Shown here: piece after piece, positions 11,280 to 22,570 of the stretch
Layout: every line of letters starts with the position of its first letter
How positions within the stretch are numbered: position 1 is the stretch's first letter
Source: Beroe forskalii
Taxonomy: Eukaryota > Ctenophora > Nuda > Beroida > Beroidae
Assembly: GCA_011033025.1 (NCBI GenBank)
Contig: WFMF01000026.1
Coordinates: forward strand, 186,001 to 250,000
DNA length: 64,000 bases
Direction: 5' to 3'
Translations under genes and position numbers: made by a program
Notes under the pieces: generated by a model
Databases searched by the model: none
Seen by the model: the letters and a program-made list of their open reading frames with translations, nothing else
Told to the model about the DNA's origin: nothing

Positions 11280-14200
11280 TCAAAATGCCTTGGTATCAAT
11301 GAAAGTCTTGAGGTTCTGCAAGTCTGACAGGTCCAGTTCCAGGTCAGCCTCTCGGGCGCAGGTTAGAGCATCCTGCGCAAACTCCTGTGCCTGAAACATA
11401 ATTATATCCACGGGCTCGGGCAAGAGAGTTTTCCTGGATTTTGCGACTAAAAATTACAATCGTTTGTCATTCTGAAGCTAAAACATTCAGACGAAACGCA
11501 GGGACAAATCTCAAAATTAAATAAAATCCTTTAAACCAATTATAGGAAATCTAATACCCAAATAATACCTGAATAATTAGAAAAATGATATTCTGAAGAT
11601 TCTTGATTCTTAAAAACTTACTTACTCACAGAGAAAGTTCGGGCGAAGAGATTACTTCACTTTTTCAGCTTACCTTGACATAGCCCATTAGATGGGTATG
11701 CAGTAGGGCCAAAGTGTGAAGCAGCTTCAACATGTTTTCTGGACCGTAGTTGTTGTTGTTCTGTTGCAAGTCGTAGATGGCATGTAACATCTGGATAGCT
11801 TCCGCTTCTTGTGCTTCATCTGGTGAAGTTTAGAAAAATGAAGATTATAAATACTGAAGATTAAAAAGCTGAAGTTTGACGTTTCGTGTGAACCGAATCG
11901 AAATATTTACATTGGTTTAGGTCATTTTCACAAATGAGCAAACTAGTTTGCCGTAAACTTTTAACTTGTGAAGCTTCTTAGAAGTCAATTTGTATCATAC
12001 GGCCCTAAATACCCCAAATTTTTGCGGAACCTTGTGCGCGGCTCGTTTCCATGTCAAAATTACAAATTGTGAAGACAGGAAATAACATTGAAGCGAGCAA
12101 TCGTCCTCGCGCGTTACGAAAACGCAAAGAAATAATTGTGACCGAAAGATTGCCACAAATTTTCAGCTCGTTTTTGGAAATCTCAAATCTTAGACTATAG
12201 TAGTTATTACTCCTTCTGCCCACTTAGCCAGGGGTGGGGCAGAGCAGGCTTAGACTCACCTGGAGGATTCATTGCCCCACCACTAATTCTGTAAGAAACC
12301 TGGTATTTCAACAGTAACATTTGCAATGACCAGGGAGGCATGATAATAGATCACACTAACCAAGGGGTGATGTTTCCAAACCTAATTCTGTGATAGATCT
12401 ATGGGTATCAGTTGTGTCAACATTGCTAAAGCTAGGCTCACTAGCTTGAGTGGTGTCAACGTCATAGAGCTGGTATGCGTACGTAATGAAATTCGTCATG
12501 TCTGATTGGGTAGAAAGTGGTGTCAACGTCATAGACTTGGTATGTGGAATGTGCATGCGTCGCCTTTCGTCATTGATGACGGAGTGGTGTCAGCCGACAT
12601 ATATAAGGACATGTGTTGCAGCTCTTGTCATTATTTGCCTTGTTTTCTTGTGTACGCTTGTCTTGCCTTGCTTAGTTTGTTGTTAAAAAAATGTACCATC
12701 GCTAAAAGGTACTGCTGTAAATAAGGTACCGTTGTAAACAAGGTACCGGTGTAAGTAAGGTACCGTTGTTAACAAGGTACCGTCGTTAACAAGGTACCGT
12801 TGTTAACAAGGTCCCGTTGTTAACAAGGTCCCGTTGTTAACAACGGTACCGTTGTTAACAAGGTACCTTGCTGTTAACAACAAGGTGCCGTTGTTAACAA
12901 CCGTTGTTAACAAGGTGCCGTTGTTGACGGTGCCGTTGTTAACAAGGTACCGTTGTTAACAAGGTACCGTTGTTAACATGGTACCGTTGTTAACAAGGTA
13001 CCGTTGTTAACAAGGTACCGTTGTTAACAAGGTACCGTTGTTAACAAGGTACCGTTGTTAACAAGGTACCGTTGTTAACAAGGTACCGTTGTTAACAAGG
13101 TGCCGTTGTTAACAAGGTACCGTTGTTAACAAGGTGCCGTTGTTAACAAGGTACCGTCGTTAACAAGGTACCGTCGTTAACAAGGTGCCCTTGTGAACAA
13201 GGTCCCGTTGTTAACAACGGTACCGTTAACAATGGTACCGTTGTTAACAAAGCGTCATATATAACAAATACATGTTAACAAGGTACTTGTTAATAAGGTA
13301 CCAAGTTGTTAACAAGGTACTGTTGTTTACAAGATACCATTGTTAATAAGGTGCTGTTGTTAAATAGGTACCATTGTTAACACGGTATCATTGTTAATAT
13401 GGTACTATTGTTAATATGGTACCGTTGTTAATAAGGTGCCGTTGTTAATAAGGTACCGTCGTTAACAAGGTACCGTTGTTAACAAGGTACCGTTGTTAAT
13501 AAGGTACCGTTGTTAACAAGGTACTGTTGTTTACAAGATACCATTGTTAATAAGGTACTGTTGTTAACAAGGTACCATTGTTAACACGGTATCATTGTTA
13601 ATATGGTACTATTGTTAATATGGTACCGTTGTTAATAAGGTGCCGTTGTTAATAAGGTACCGTCGTTAACAAGGTACTGTTGTTAACAAGGTACCGTTGT
13701 AAATGTGGTACCGTTATTAATATGGTACCGTTGTTAATATGGTACCGTTGTTATTAATAAGGTACCGTTGTTAATAAGGTACTGCTGTTATTAATAAGGT
13801 ACCGTTGTTAATAAGGTACTGCTGTTAACAAGGTACCGTTGTTAATATGGCCATTGCGAACATTTTCCGCCCAAAATGAAGTCTATACGACCTTCCTCGA
13901 CTGAGATACAAAATTCACCTAAATCAGGTCTTTCGCCTGTCCAAAAAAACGGTTTTTTGCCCTTTACTCAGTTCCTGAGCATTTTAGGGCATATTTTTGG
14001 TGACAATTGTATATTAACATGTTCATTGCGCACATTTTCCGCCCAAGAGGAAGTTTCTACGACCTTCCTGAGCCGAGATACGGAATTTTACATATCAGTC
14101 GGCTGCTCCTCGGCTAAAAATCAATTTTTCGGCACTTTCCACACTCTGGAGGAGTGTGGAAAGTTGTTAGATCGATTTTTAATGCAAAAACTATAGAATC

Positions 14201-17200
14201 CATGGAAAATCGCTTGGCGTAGAATTTGTCCACTTTTAAATCCAATTTTGACTGTAATAAGTCGCTTGTAAGCTGAAAGAATTTTCAGTCGCAACATGTT
14301 GAACTTCTCACAAAATTATACTAAAACTAAATGCTCGCACAATAAACTCAAACCAAATGCTCACAAAATTCTAAATCTGTACGCATCTAAAATCTCTCCG
14401 CCATCCTTTGGTTTGTCCACGAAGCTGGTAAGTGAAGTTTCAGTAGCAGGTTCCTCCATCTTCACTACGTTCTGGAGCATTCTGTTCCAGATATCCACTA
14501 CCTGTACATCAGGGATTTAACTGTCGGTTAAAAATAGAACTTTCTAAATTACAACTCTATCCCTATCTACATCTCCCAATTATTAGTTACAGCCCAAATT
14601 TACAAATTTAATATGATCATAGAGGAGCATTTTTTGATTATTTATTGATTATCACTTTGTTGTTACATCAGATAAATTTGATTATCGACGTTGCAACGTG
14701 CGTACTATTCATCAACCAATGAGATGATACCCAAATTGGGCTTAATAAGAAACCTCAGAGTAGATGTTGTGGGCTGCGTCAGTTTGCCCCTTCCTGAAGA
14801 ACACGTTAGCCATGTGGAAATAACCCCCCGAAGTCTTGACGTGTCGGGGACCGCTTACCAGAGCAGCGTGGTAAATCTGAGATTTTGCTAATAAGGTCTT
14901 GCATGATGCGTAAAAAAAGTTGGCGCAACGAAACTGTGCAGCAATCTACATTCAATGCAAATTCAATCAGTCGGTTAGCTGCGAATTTTCGTCCCAAGAA
15001 ATAATCAACTTTCAAGCATTCAAGATAAAACTGTCGGTGATTTTGGGATTTTCACAGTCAAACCTTTGAATTTGTCACAAAATCACAAACCTAGAACTGA
15101 ATAAGAACTCACATCATTAGCGTAGTTCTTGAGCGCCTCCCCGAAGTTGCCCTTGGCAGCCTGCAACAACCCGCAGATTCGATACATCTTGCTTTTAATT
15201 GACGCGTCACACCCGGGAGTTTTCAGGACAGTCCACCGGGCTTGCGAGAGGTACTCTTCGGCTTGGGACAGTCGACCTAACCCTAGAATTGTGGGGAGAA
15301 TCAAATATGACTTAAATGTTTAGAGAGGAATCATAAAAGAAAAAGAATGATCCGATCATGCAGTTAAGAGAAATTTAAGGACTTCAGCAGGTCTTGGGTG
15401 TTAATATATTACACTTTTTCCCACAAAATTATTTTCTCTCTTCGCCCATGAAAGCGGCAACCCCCCTACGGGGATTATTAGGTAAATTCAAACTTTCAAA
15501 CCAGTTTTCAGGAATTTTCTTTCAATCTGTTTTTCCTGAATCCTGTTCCCCAATTGCATGTCGATGACACCTAGTCTACCCAGATTACAGCTTTACCGGC
15601 AATTTCACGGCGTTTTTATTAATTAACATTTTATTAATACTGATTTGATTTATGTATCATGTCAAATTCTGTTATCTAAAAACCATTATCTAACCGATAG
15701 CATGTTCCCCTTTCCCTTTATACCGCCCCCTCCCCCTTGTACTTTGCAATGAGACCACGGGAGCAATACTTCTGTACTTCGCTTCACGTAGATACTTAGA
15801 TAATTATACTTCGTACGCTGTTCCGTGTTTTTCTCTTTATGCTTCATAGAAATCAGAGAAACAGGATTCCATAAACTCGTAAATCAGCTTATGATTATTC
15901 CAATAAATAGGCGGAATAATGTTCATGAATCAGTTTGAATTTTTCTCCCATCATTGCCTTTCCGTTTTTACTCATCCCCACATTATAATATAATATGGAA
16001 ATCACCCCACCACTGACCGAGGAGGAATATGCGCAGGTTTGTACCAGCAAGATGAGGAACTCAACGGAGTACCAAGAACAGAAGCGTGTGGTTGGCGACT
16101 TCATCCGGCAAAACGGCTACGATACGAGGACTGTTGATGTTTTGAGTATTGGGGCGGGAAGGGGTAATTTTGAGAAGGAATTAGTGGAAGAACAGGGCAT
16201 GAAGATGGGTTACATCTGTGCGATTGAGCCTAACCCTCATTTCGTTCCACTCCTCAAAGCTGCTCTGAAAAGTCTGGAAGTCGTGCACGATGTTCTGCCA
16301 ACTTACTTCACCGAGGAATTTGCTGAAATTGATGATCAGAAGTTCGATCTGGTTATCTTTATTCACAGCCTGTACTCGTTTGCCGATCCAGTTGGAGCGG
16401 TGTTCCATGCAACAAAATTCCTGAAACCAGGAGGAAAAATCCTGATCACGGTTCAGGGAAGCCTCGCAACTGCTGCCGTTTTTACGTACCTCCTTGAGAA
16501 CAGCGATCCAGCAGTCTTCTCTAAAGACAACACAATTGGTGACCATACTGTCACCGGGGACATGATAGTATCGGGACTGAGAAAACGGGATCCGGACTTA
16601 GAAATCGACACAAACGTTACGTACTGCTATTATGACGTTACGGAATTTGCCAGGAAAAGTGATATCCCGGGCTCAACAGATCATCTGACGTTCTCGAGCC
16701 AGGCGGATTACAGCAAGTTAAGTGAGCGGGCGAGGGAGGATATCTATGAGATTGTGATGGGAAGGTGTCACGAGGGAGAAGGGAGGGTTTGGTGGGAGCA
16801 TGAAATTAACGCTGTGGTGATCTCAGTGCCTGACGAGGAATGAGAAGAATGAGGAGAGCAATGGGATTATATGAGAAGAATGGGAAGAAAACCCCGTCTT
16901 CATAGAGCGGATTGGACAGAAACCAGTACACGCCTTACGAGGAATGATAAACCTTATGAGTCCGTCAGTGGATGGGAACACTTTCATACCCTGCCCATGT
17001 TCAGAAATTATAATATTATGTTGAAGGTCAAATTTCAAGTTGACTTAGTTTTAATCAAATCTGTCGTTAATATTCAAGTGGAGAAATAAATATTACTGTT
17101 TGAAATTTCACTCTCACCCGCTGTTGAAAGAGAATTATTTTGATTTGATGATTAAAAATGTTTAAATCAGTCAAAGATTGGTTTGAATATTTCCAATGCA

Positions 17201-18731
17201 AATTTTGTACTTATAGGCAAAATTGTAAGAATCTAATCTTCAAATTCAATACAAACAATAGAAAAGTCACACTTACCAATGCTAGCCTCCCCCAGCACCA
17301 GGTAGGCAGGAACAAGCTCCACACTACTCAAACCGTAAACAGCGATACTGGAACAATACAGATTATATAGTACTGTATATCAATGATGTATATAGGATGA
17401 GGTGCAGCCGAGTCTTATATGCAAAATATACATCGACACTTGAGACTTGGGTTTTTTGGTTGAAAAAGATGAATTGAAAGCGTTATAGTATCCTGTGACG
17501 TTTTTATCAGTGTCTACAATACCTATGTAATAGACACTAGCCTGATCGGGTCCATATTGGTGTAGACCCTTTCCTTTTGGGCTGTGGTCCAACCAGATAC
17601 ATCCTACAGGCTGCACCATCGGGAAGTATCTCAAAATGAACGTATGAACCCAATCTAAGGCACGTTTCTATCCCTCCACTCCTACCTGAATCGCAGTGCT
17701 TGGAGTGCTGCAGGAACCGCTGCTTCGTGTGCTCCTTCAAAGAGAAGCTTGGAACCTTCTGTCCTCGTCATGTCGATCATTTGTTTCTGTGAGTAGAGTG
17801 TCGGTTAAAAGGGGAGAAATTTCTTTTTTTGACAAAAATTGTACAGCAAAAAGGAGCTCTAAGTCATAATATAATGAACCTGCCACAGCACAAGTGCCCT
17901 GAGAATCATGTATGAACAACTGAATAAGTTGTACAAGAACCTAGCAAGCATGTAGCTTTACCTTGCAGGTAGTAGGTACATTGTAAAAGGTACCCAGGTA
18001 AAAGGCACATTGAAATATACTAAACGAAGCGCACGAGAAATAGGAGGGTCAATGTCATCAACTCACTACATTGAGCTATGATATAATGACGCCATCCTAC
18101 CCGCCTATTTATAGTGCATACCTGTCGTTGGAGAAGTTGCTCCTGGCGATGTTTCCGCTCCTCCTCACTTGACACAAGAGGAAGGGGAGTTCGAAGGGGG
18201 ACGAGGAGAGAGCATATCTTCTCATGGATCCCAACATAGTCAACCTTTTGGTGTTCTTCTGAACAATAAAAGAATGGAATATATTAGTTTAATGGGATCT
18301 TCTGCAGAGGTTGGATATGTCTATTCCCACATTCTTATAATTATGTTGCAAGCTTTATGTTCAATTCAATACAGGTTTAATGGGTTCTATTAGATAAAAA
18401 ATAAACTGTTCTGTTGAACATCTTTTCGAAGTTCAGCAAATGTCTGCTTTTGATCAAAAAGCAGACATCAGCTTCTCAAAAGCAGACATCTGCTTCTCAA
18501 AAGCAGAAAAACAGTAAATTCCAACCTCCAAACATGAAAGCATTTATACTGTTTTGGCATTATTATGTTCATTGCAATTTGGTAACAAAATATGTGAATG
18601 GTTTTTAATTTGCTTGGTACTGAACAATAATAAGTGACACGACAGCTAGTACATTGAAGATAAGCTGGCTTCTGACATAGTTCACATAGCAGCTTCACTC
18701 CCTTTGGGTTAGCAAGTGGATTCAGGGACAT
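11280..18731 (-). CDS. ZMYND12: ZMYND12: MYND zinc finger and TPR-like axonemal protein, complete, nine exons
   Basis: Exons in transcript order: 18620-18731, 18122-18258, 17686-17786, 17277-17347, 15113-15282, 14754-14876, 14387-14501, 11674-11819, 11280-11390 (stop TGA at 11280-11282). Total 1086 nt, 361 residues, against about 365 in vertebrates. Exon 1 carries the MYND finger (CELC, CTSC, TYYC), completed in exon 2 by the His/Cys part (EHQK, GIHEKIC). Exons 3-9 match the helical TPR-like body: AVPAALQALRF, YGLSSVELVPAYL, RLSQAEEYLSQARWTVLK, TSGGYFHMANVF and EAQEAEAI all have close counterparts in human ZMYND12. The family is known from sperm flagella, where ZMYND12 works with TTC29. Introns 2-6 and 8 are GT-AG and in phase. 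Introns 1 and 7 keep the frame only if cut at direct repeats without a GT donor (see findings). Intron 4 hosts an antisense methyltransferase gene; intron 7 hosts a satellite. Confidence 0.93.
12400..12612 (+). promoter_or_regulatory. Repeat-borne promoter-like module (GGTGTCAACGTCAT repeats plus TATATAA), copy 1
   Basis: GTGTCAAC-type repeats (12415, 12452, 12511, 12576) with CRE-like AACGTCAT cores and interspersed TTCGTCAT lead to CATATATAAGG at about 12598-12608, like a TATA box. The GGTACC array starts about 110 bp downstream on the same strand. A homologous module in the opposite orientation lies at 30424-30645, also directly upstream of tandem arrays. It sits antisense in ZMYND12 intron 7. 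Confidence 0.55.
12690..13850. repeat. 17-bp minisatellite GGTACCGTTGTTAACAA in ZMYND12 intron 7
   Basis: About 65 units of GGTACCGTTGTTAACAA, each containing two 6-bp palindromes, GGTACC and GTTAAC. The left part is most uniform (about 12930-13190). The right part has AT-rich variants (GTTAATATGGTACC) and a duplicated segment (13300-13470 resembles 13490-13680). The array degenerates into unique sequence at 13850. Confidence 0.95.
15995..16843 (+). CDS. Histamine N-methyltransferase-like class I SAM methyltransferase, intronless
   Basis: A 282-codon frame beginning M-E-I-T-P-P at 15995. It is a Rossmann-fold SAM-dependent methyltransferase: motif I is VLSIGAGRGNFEKEL (residues about 48-62), an acidic SAM-ribose residue lies in IEPNPHF (about 76-82), and FDLVIFIHSLYSF and LKPGGKILI are the post-I/II and III strands. 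The layout and the C-terminal part (YCYYDVTEF) resemble HNMT, which methylates histamine and is about 292 residues in humans; exact substrate is inference, as invertebrates have several HNMT-like paralogues. AATAAA at 17085-17090 is a plausible polyA signal. The gene is intronless and antisense within ZMYND12 intron 4 (15283-17276), suggesting retroposition or an intron-nested lineage-specific copy. Confidence 0.88.
   Translation: MEITPPLTEEEYAQVCTSKMRNSTEYQEQKRVVGDFIRQNGYDTRTVDVLSIGAGRGNFEKELVEEQGMKMGYICAIEPNPHFVPLLKAALKSLEVVHDVLPTYFTEEFAEIDDQKFDLVIFIHSLYSFADPVGAVFHATKFLKPGGKILITVQGSLATAAVFTYLLENSDPAVFSKDNTIGDHTVTGDMIVSGLRKRDPDLEIDTNVTYCYYDVTEFARKSDIPGSTDHLTFSSQADYSKLSERAREDIYEIVMGRCHEGEGRVWWEHEINAVVISVPDEE
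17085..17090 (+). terminator. AATAAA polyadenylation signal of the HNMT-like gene
   Basis: A canonical hexamer 242 bp after the stop codon at 16843, followed by a T-rich stretch. Confidence 0.5.
17480..17660. repeat. Dispersed repeat family B, copy 2
   Basis: Matches 10515-10665: GTGACGTTTTTATCAGTGTC, CCTGATCGGGTCCATAT and CGGGAAGTATCTCAAAATG occur in the same order. It lies in ZMYND12 intron 3. Confidence 0.65.
18259..18630 (-). repeat. ZMYND12 intron 1 bounded by an 11-bp direct repeat
   Basis: The 11-mer CTGAACAATAA (plus strand) occurs at 18259-18269 and at 18620-18630, exactly at the two edges of intron 1. Inside are three GTCTGCTTTT blocks, two of them forming a palindrome around TGATCA (about 18440-18475), but no inverted terminal repeats. 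Confidence 0.7.
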
Positions 18732-19865
18732 CCTAACTCAAACATCAATAATGAGTGATGTGGGAACAAAACTAAAGCTGTATCAAGGTCTTCTTTGAAG
18801 AAAAAATACAGTCACCTTTGTACACGAGCTGTATCATTTACCAAGGTCATTTGATTAAGGTATGACAACTTAATCAAGACTAAATAGCAATTTTACATGT
18901 ATTCAATGAAGCCCAAGATATTTATTAGCAGCCTAAGACATCTTGTAATGAGCAAAATGGAACCCAATAGCAAGTCCAATGGCCAATGCAGCAGAATGAT
19001 TAATGAAATATCATCATTTAACATTCAGGCCTATGGGGCCTGTTGGTATAGCATATTGGTTCATTGAATGGAATTGATGGATCAATCAACTCTATTTGAG
19101 CAACATACAAATCTTGCAAGCCCCAGCTGATGAAGTTGTGCATTTAAATAAGGCAATATTAGTAATAGATATTTCTTTACTATGTCATGATTTTTTGTAT
19201 ACAATCCATCAATTAATCAAATGAAGTTGATCAATCAACCACTTCCATCTTATTAGCTAATCATGTGTTATACAGCCCCTAAAATTACTGGCCTTAATGA
19301 AAGAGGAAATGAAAGAGGAACTGCAGCAATCACTTAAACATTGATCCTGCAAGTTTAAAAGAAGTCAAAATTGCAATTTGCAATAAGAGGGATTTTTGTT
19401 CATTTTAGTTCATAGTCTAAGGAATTTATTAATTAATTACTTCTAAATATACAAACATTGTGTCACTAGACTGTCATGTCACCTGCCAGAAGGTAATATC
19501 AATCTTGTCTAAAATGTGTTTTGCTTAATTTCTTGATGCTTGGAGTACAAACAAAGACCAAGGAGCAAGTTTCAGTTTCATTCAGGCAGGTGGTTACTGC
19601 ACTTGACGGTGCTATACCCTGGTACCAGGGGGTGACTGCTGGGGGGCCTACCTCATAAAAAGCTCTCGCAATTTAAACACCCCGAAAGCTGAGGTAGGTA
19701 TTGGACTGAAGATGCCTGCACACCACTCATCTTGGTGTGACTCACTTAGATCCTGCTGCTCTCCACATTGGATTACCTAAAGGGATCATGATGGTGTTCA
19801 AGTATGGAGTTGGAGAAAAGTCTTGCAGATTGATGTCTTGAAGAAAGATTTCTTTTTAATGAGTT
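18732..19865. other. Region upstream of ZMYND12, no gene recognised
   Basis: AT-rich; must contain the ZMYND12 promoter just right of 18731. At 19590-19720 there is a more GC-rich stretch with a CCCTGGTACCAGGG palindrome and inverted CTACCTCA/TGAGGTAG blocks, possibly part of a repeat. Confidence 0.4.
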
Positions 19866-19970
19866 TTAAACTTAACAACACTACTAATTACAATCAAATT
19901 TGAGGACCCCCAGCCCAATTTCAAGCCCTAAATTCAAGGCATAAAGCTCTGAATTTTTAGCACTTCAGCT

Positions 19971-22535
19971 TTTTTTTTTTTTTTTATTTCAAAATTCAAA
20001 TTTTACATGAAATATATTTTACAATGTCATTCAGGTTAAAACATTCTGTCTTTCCTACTTAGCCAAAATAGCACAGTAAAATATAAATCAAGTGCAAAAT
20101 CTGGGCTAAACTCCCAACACAGCGTTAACCATTTTTACAGGGAGGCCCGTCATAAACATCAATCAATATATATGTTATAGAATAAATAATAACAATATTA
20201 ATAAATAATTATGTCATCTGATAAAATTAAATCACAAACTCACAAATTTGGTAAATTAACCAAAATTGAAATAATATGGTTGTCAATTGTAATCATATAT
20301 TGGTATTTGAATTGTCACTTTTAAACAGACCTAGACCACAACTTACTTTTCTGCATCAAGACCATCATTTCGAAAAATACGAATTTAGAAAATTTCGTGA
20401 GTAAGGGTATGTTTGCTCTTGCCTTATGACTTATAAAAAACCATCCAGTTCCTAGACCGAACCAATTAAATTAATCGGGCCAATCTAGATCTGCTTTCCA
20501 GAGGAAAGTTTTGAGTTGTGATTTAAAGGTGGAGATGCTTTTAACTTGCCTGATACTATAGGGGATTTTGTTCCATATGACCATTGTTCTACAGAAAAAT
20601 GAATTCCTAAAGTTATCACAATTAAGCCTTATGGTACATTTTAATCTCGAACAATCCTCTTTGCTTACAATATCATTTGTACTTCTGGTGCTCCTCACTT
20701 CAGTATGTTTAATGATATGAAAGCCTTCTGGTAAGGTGATGGGGATGAGAGAGTGTATGATTTTGAACATCATGATTAGGTCAGTTATGATAAATTTGTG
20801 TTTTATTGGAGGGATATTCAGGGTTTTCAGTTTATTGTAGTATTCAGTATCACAGATATGGTCATGGGGACGGCCTTCAATCCACTTAACGGCCCGTTTT
20901 TGGATGGCTTCAAAACCACTGAGCTGGTTGTAGCTAACTGGATGCCAAATGATAGAGCAATGCTCAAATAGAGACCTAACAAGTGTAAGGTAAAATGTTC
21001 TTTTTTGTCTTTTATCACAGGTGAAATGACAAATACGTGTTACAAGTCCTAGACGGGAGTTTGCTTTAGATAATAGACTAGTGCATTGTTCTGACCATAA
21101 AAGTCTAGAGTTTACTGTGATTCCCAAGTCTACCTGGGATGCAACATAATCTATGTAAGTATTGTGAAGTTTGTACTGGAAGATTGTACATGGTAGATTA
21201 TGGAGTATGTTTCTTTGGTTTGTTACAGCTAGAGCTTTACATTTCGAAGGATGGAACTTCATCTTGTTTAGTACAGACCAGTTATGAAGATTATCTATGT
21301 CAGCTTGTAGAGCAAAATGATCAGCCGATATCTCAATTTCTCTCCAGATTTTCGTATCATCTGCATAAAGGGCGATGTTGGTTTCAGGGCTTATACAGTT
21401 GAACATGTCATTAATAAACAAAACAAAAAGCAAAGGGCCTAGAATAGAACCTTGGGGTACTCCTGAGTTAACTGGCAACTGAGTGGACAGTGATCCACCA
21501 ATTACTACCTGTTGTTTCCTATCCTTCAAATATGCACGAATAAATCTGAGCATGGGTCCATTTATATTAAAATTATCCTTTAGTTTATGCAATATCAAGT
21601 CATGTGAGACACTGTCAAAAGCTTTGGCGAAGTCAAAGTAAATAATATCAGTTTTAGATTTATTGTTTAGGGATAACGAAATATTGTGGATAAATGGGAC
21701 CATTTGAGTAGTACACGATTTCTCATTTATAAAGCCATGCTGCCTTACATCTAGGAGGCGTTCGCATTCACTAAAAAGCTCTTTCTTTATGCAACGTTCG
21801 AAAATTTTCATTACTAAGGATGTCAGGGAGATTGGTCTGTAATTTTCTACTGAGCCCTTTTCATCTTTCTTATGCACTGGTACAACAGATGCTAGTTTCC
21901 AGTCACACGGTATACAACCAGTGTTATAAGATATATTAAACATTATTGTAAGAGGCCGTGCTAGTGTGGCTGCACAATTTTTAAGGACCATACCATGGAT
22001 GCCATCTGGGCCTGCAGCTTTGCTAGGGTTAACATTTTTAAGTAAAAGAAAAACATCAAATTCGTGAAATTTCAGTCCATTAAAACGGTCTAAGTCAGGT
22101 TGCATATCAATATCGATGTCGTAGGAGCTGGCCTCGGAAAATTGGTCAGAAAAGAATGTGTTAAATAAGTTAGCTTGGTCAATAGGTTTTGTCCGATAGC
22201 AGTTTTTATACCAGACAGTTTCAGGTATGCGGGTAGATTTAGACTTGGATTTAACATACTTCCAGAACTTTTTAGGTATCAGTGACGTATCATCATCATC
22301 CTGCACATTGATTCTCATTTTTAAATTCATAATTTTCTTAAGATCCCTCCTTGATTTGCGAAATTTTTCTCGATCTTCATTAGTATCATTTTCAGAATTG
22401 GCCTTTTCTCTCCATTTTTCTTTCTCACGTCTAACTCGATCACAATCACTATCGAACCAAGGAGGAATATATTTGTTACAAAGGGTGTGGAGGGTATTCT
22501 TAAATAATGGCCATGATACATTCCAAAACAAGCAA
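19971..22535 (-). mobile_element. LINE-1: 5'-truncated non-LTR retrotransposon nested in LINE-2A
   Basis: Bounded on the left by a poly(T) run at 19971-19985, which is its poly(A) tail read from the minus strand, followed by a 3'UTR and the reverse transcriptase frame 20471-22531. No endonuclease frame remains, so the 5' end is truncated. It sits between the CTTCAGCTT and AGCAAATTTTGG parts of the LINE-2A 5'UTR. Confidence 0.88.
20471..22531 (-). CDS. Reverse transcriptase of LINE-1
   Basis: An uninterrupted frame of 686 codons. RT hallmarks in order: SKAAGPDGIHG, NYRPISLTS, FDFAKAFDSVSHDLI (catalytic Asp), GVPQGSILGPLLF, and the catalytic box ALYADDTKIW; the C-terminal part has the usual HCSIIWHP and IWNKIPYSIR blocks. 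The N-terminal endonuclease is missing, in line with 5' truncation. The intact frame indicates a fairly recent insertion. Confidence 0.95.
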   Translation of the reverse strand: MFWNVSWPLFKNTLHTLCNKYIPPWFDSDCDRVRREKEKWREKANSENDTNEDREKFRKSRRDLKKIMNLKMRINVQDDDDTSLIPKKFWKYVKSKSKSTRIPETVWYKNCYRTKPIDQANLFNTFFSDQFSEASSYDIDIDMQPDLDRFNGLKFHEFDVFLLLKNVNPSKAAGPDGIHGMVLKNCAATLARPLTIMFNISYNTGCIPCDWKLASVVPVHKKDEKGSVENYRPISLTSLVMKIFERCIKKELFSECERLLDVRQHGFINEKSCTTQMVPFIHNISLSLNNKSKTDIIYFDFAKAFDSVSHDLILHKLKDNFNINGPMLRFIRAYLKDRKQQVVIGGSLSTQLPVNSGVPQGSILGPLLFVLFINDMFNCISPETNIALYADDTKIWREIEISADHFALQADIDNLHNWSVLNKMKFHPSKCKALAVTNQRNILHNLPCTIFQYKLHNTYIDYVASQVDLGITVNSRLLWSEQCTSLLSKANSRLGLVTRICHFTCDKRQKRTFYLTLVRSLFEHCSIIWHPVSYNQLSGFEAIQKRAVKWIEGRPHDHICDTEYYNKLKTLNIPPIKHKFIITDLIMMFKIIHSLIPITLPEGFHIIKHTEVRSTRSTNDIVSKEDCSRLKCTIRLNCDNFRNSFFCRTMVIWNKIPYSIRQVKSISTFKSQLKTFLWKADLDWPD

Positions 22536-22570
22536 ATTTTGGTAGTTTCTCCTGGGGTTCCTCATTTAGG

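Noticed and set aside
12486..12724. Two plus-strand frames with Cys-rich or hydrophobic tails
   Set aside because: They lie across the repeat-borne promoter-like module and are explained by its repeats.
18259..18630. ZMYND12 intron 1 as a TIR transposon excised from mRNA
   Set aside because: The 11-bp direct repeat would fit a target-site duplication, but the interior ends show no inverted repeats and no element-like structure.
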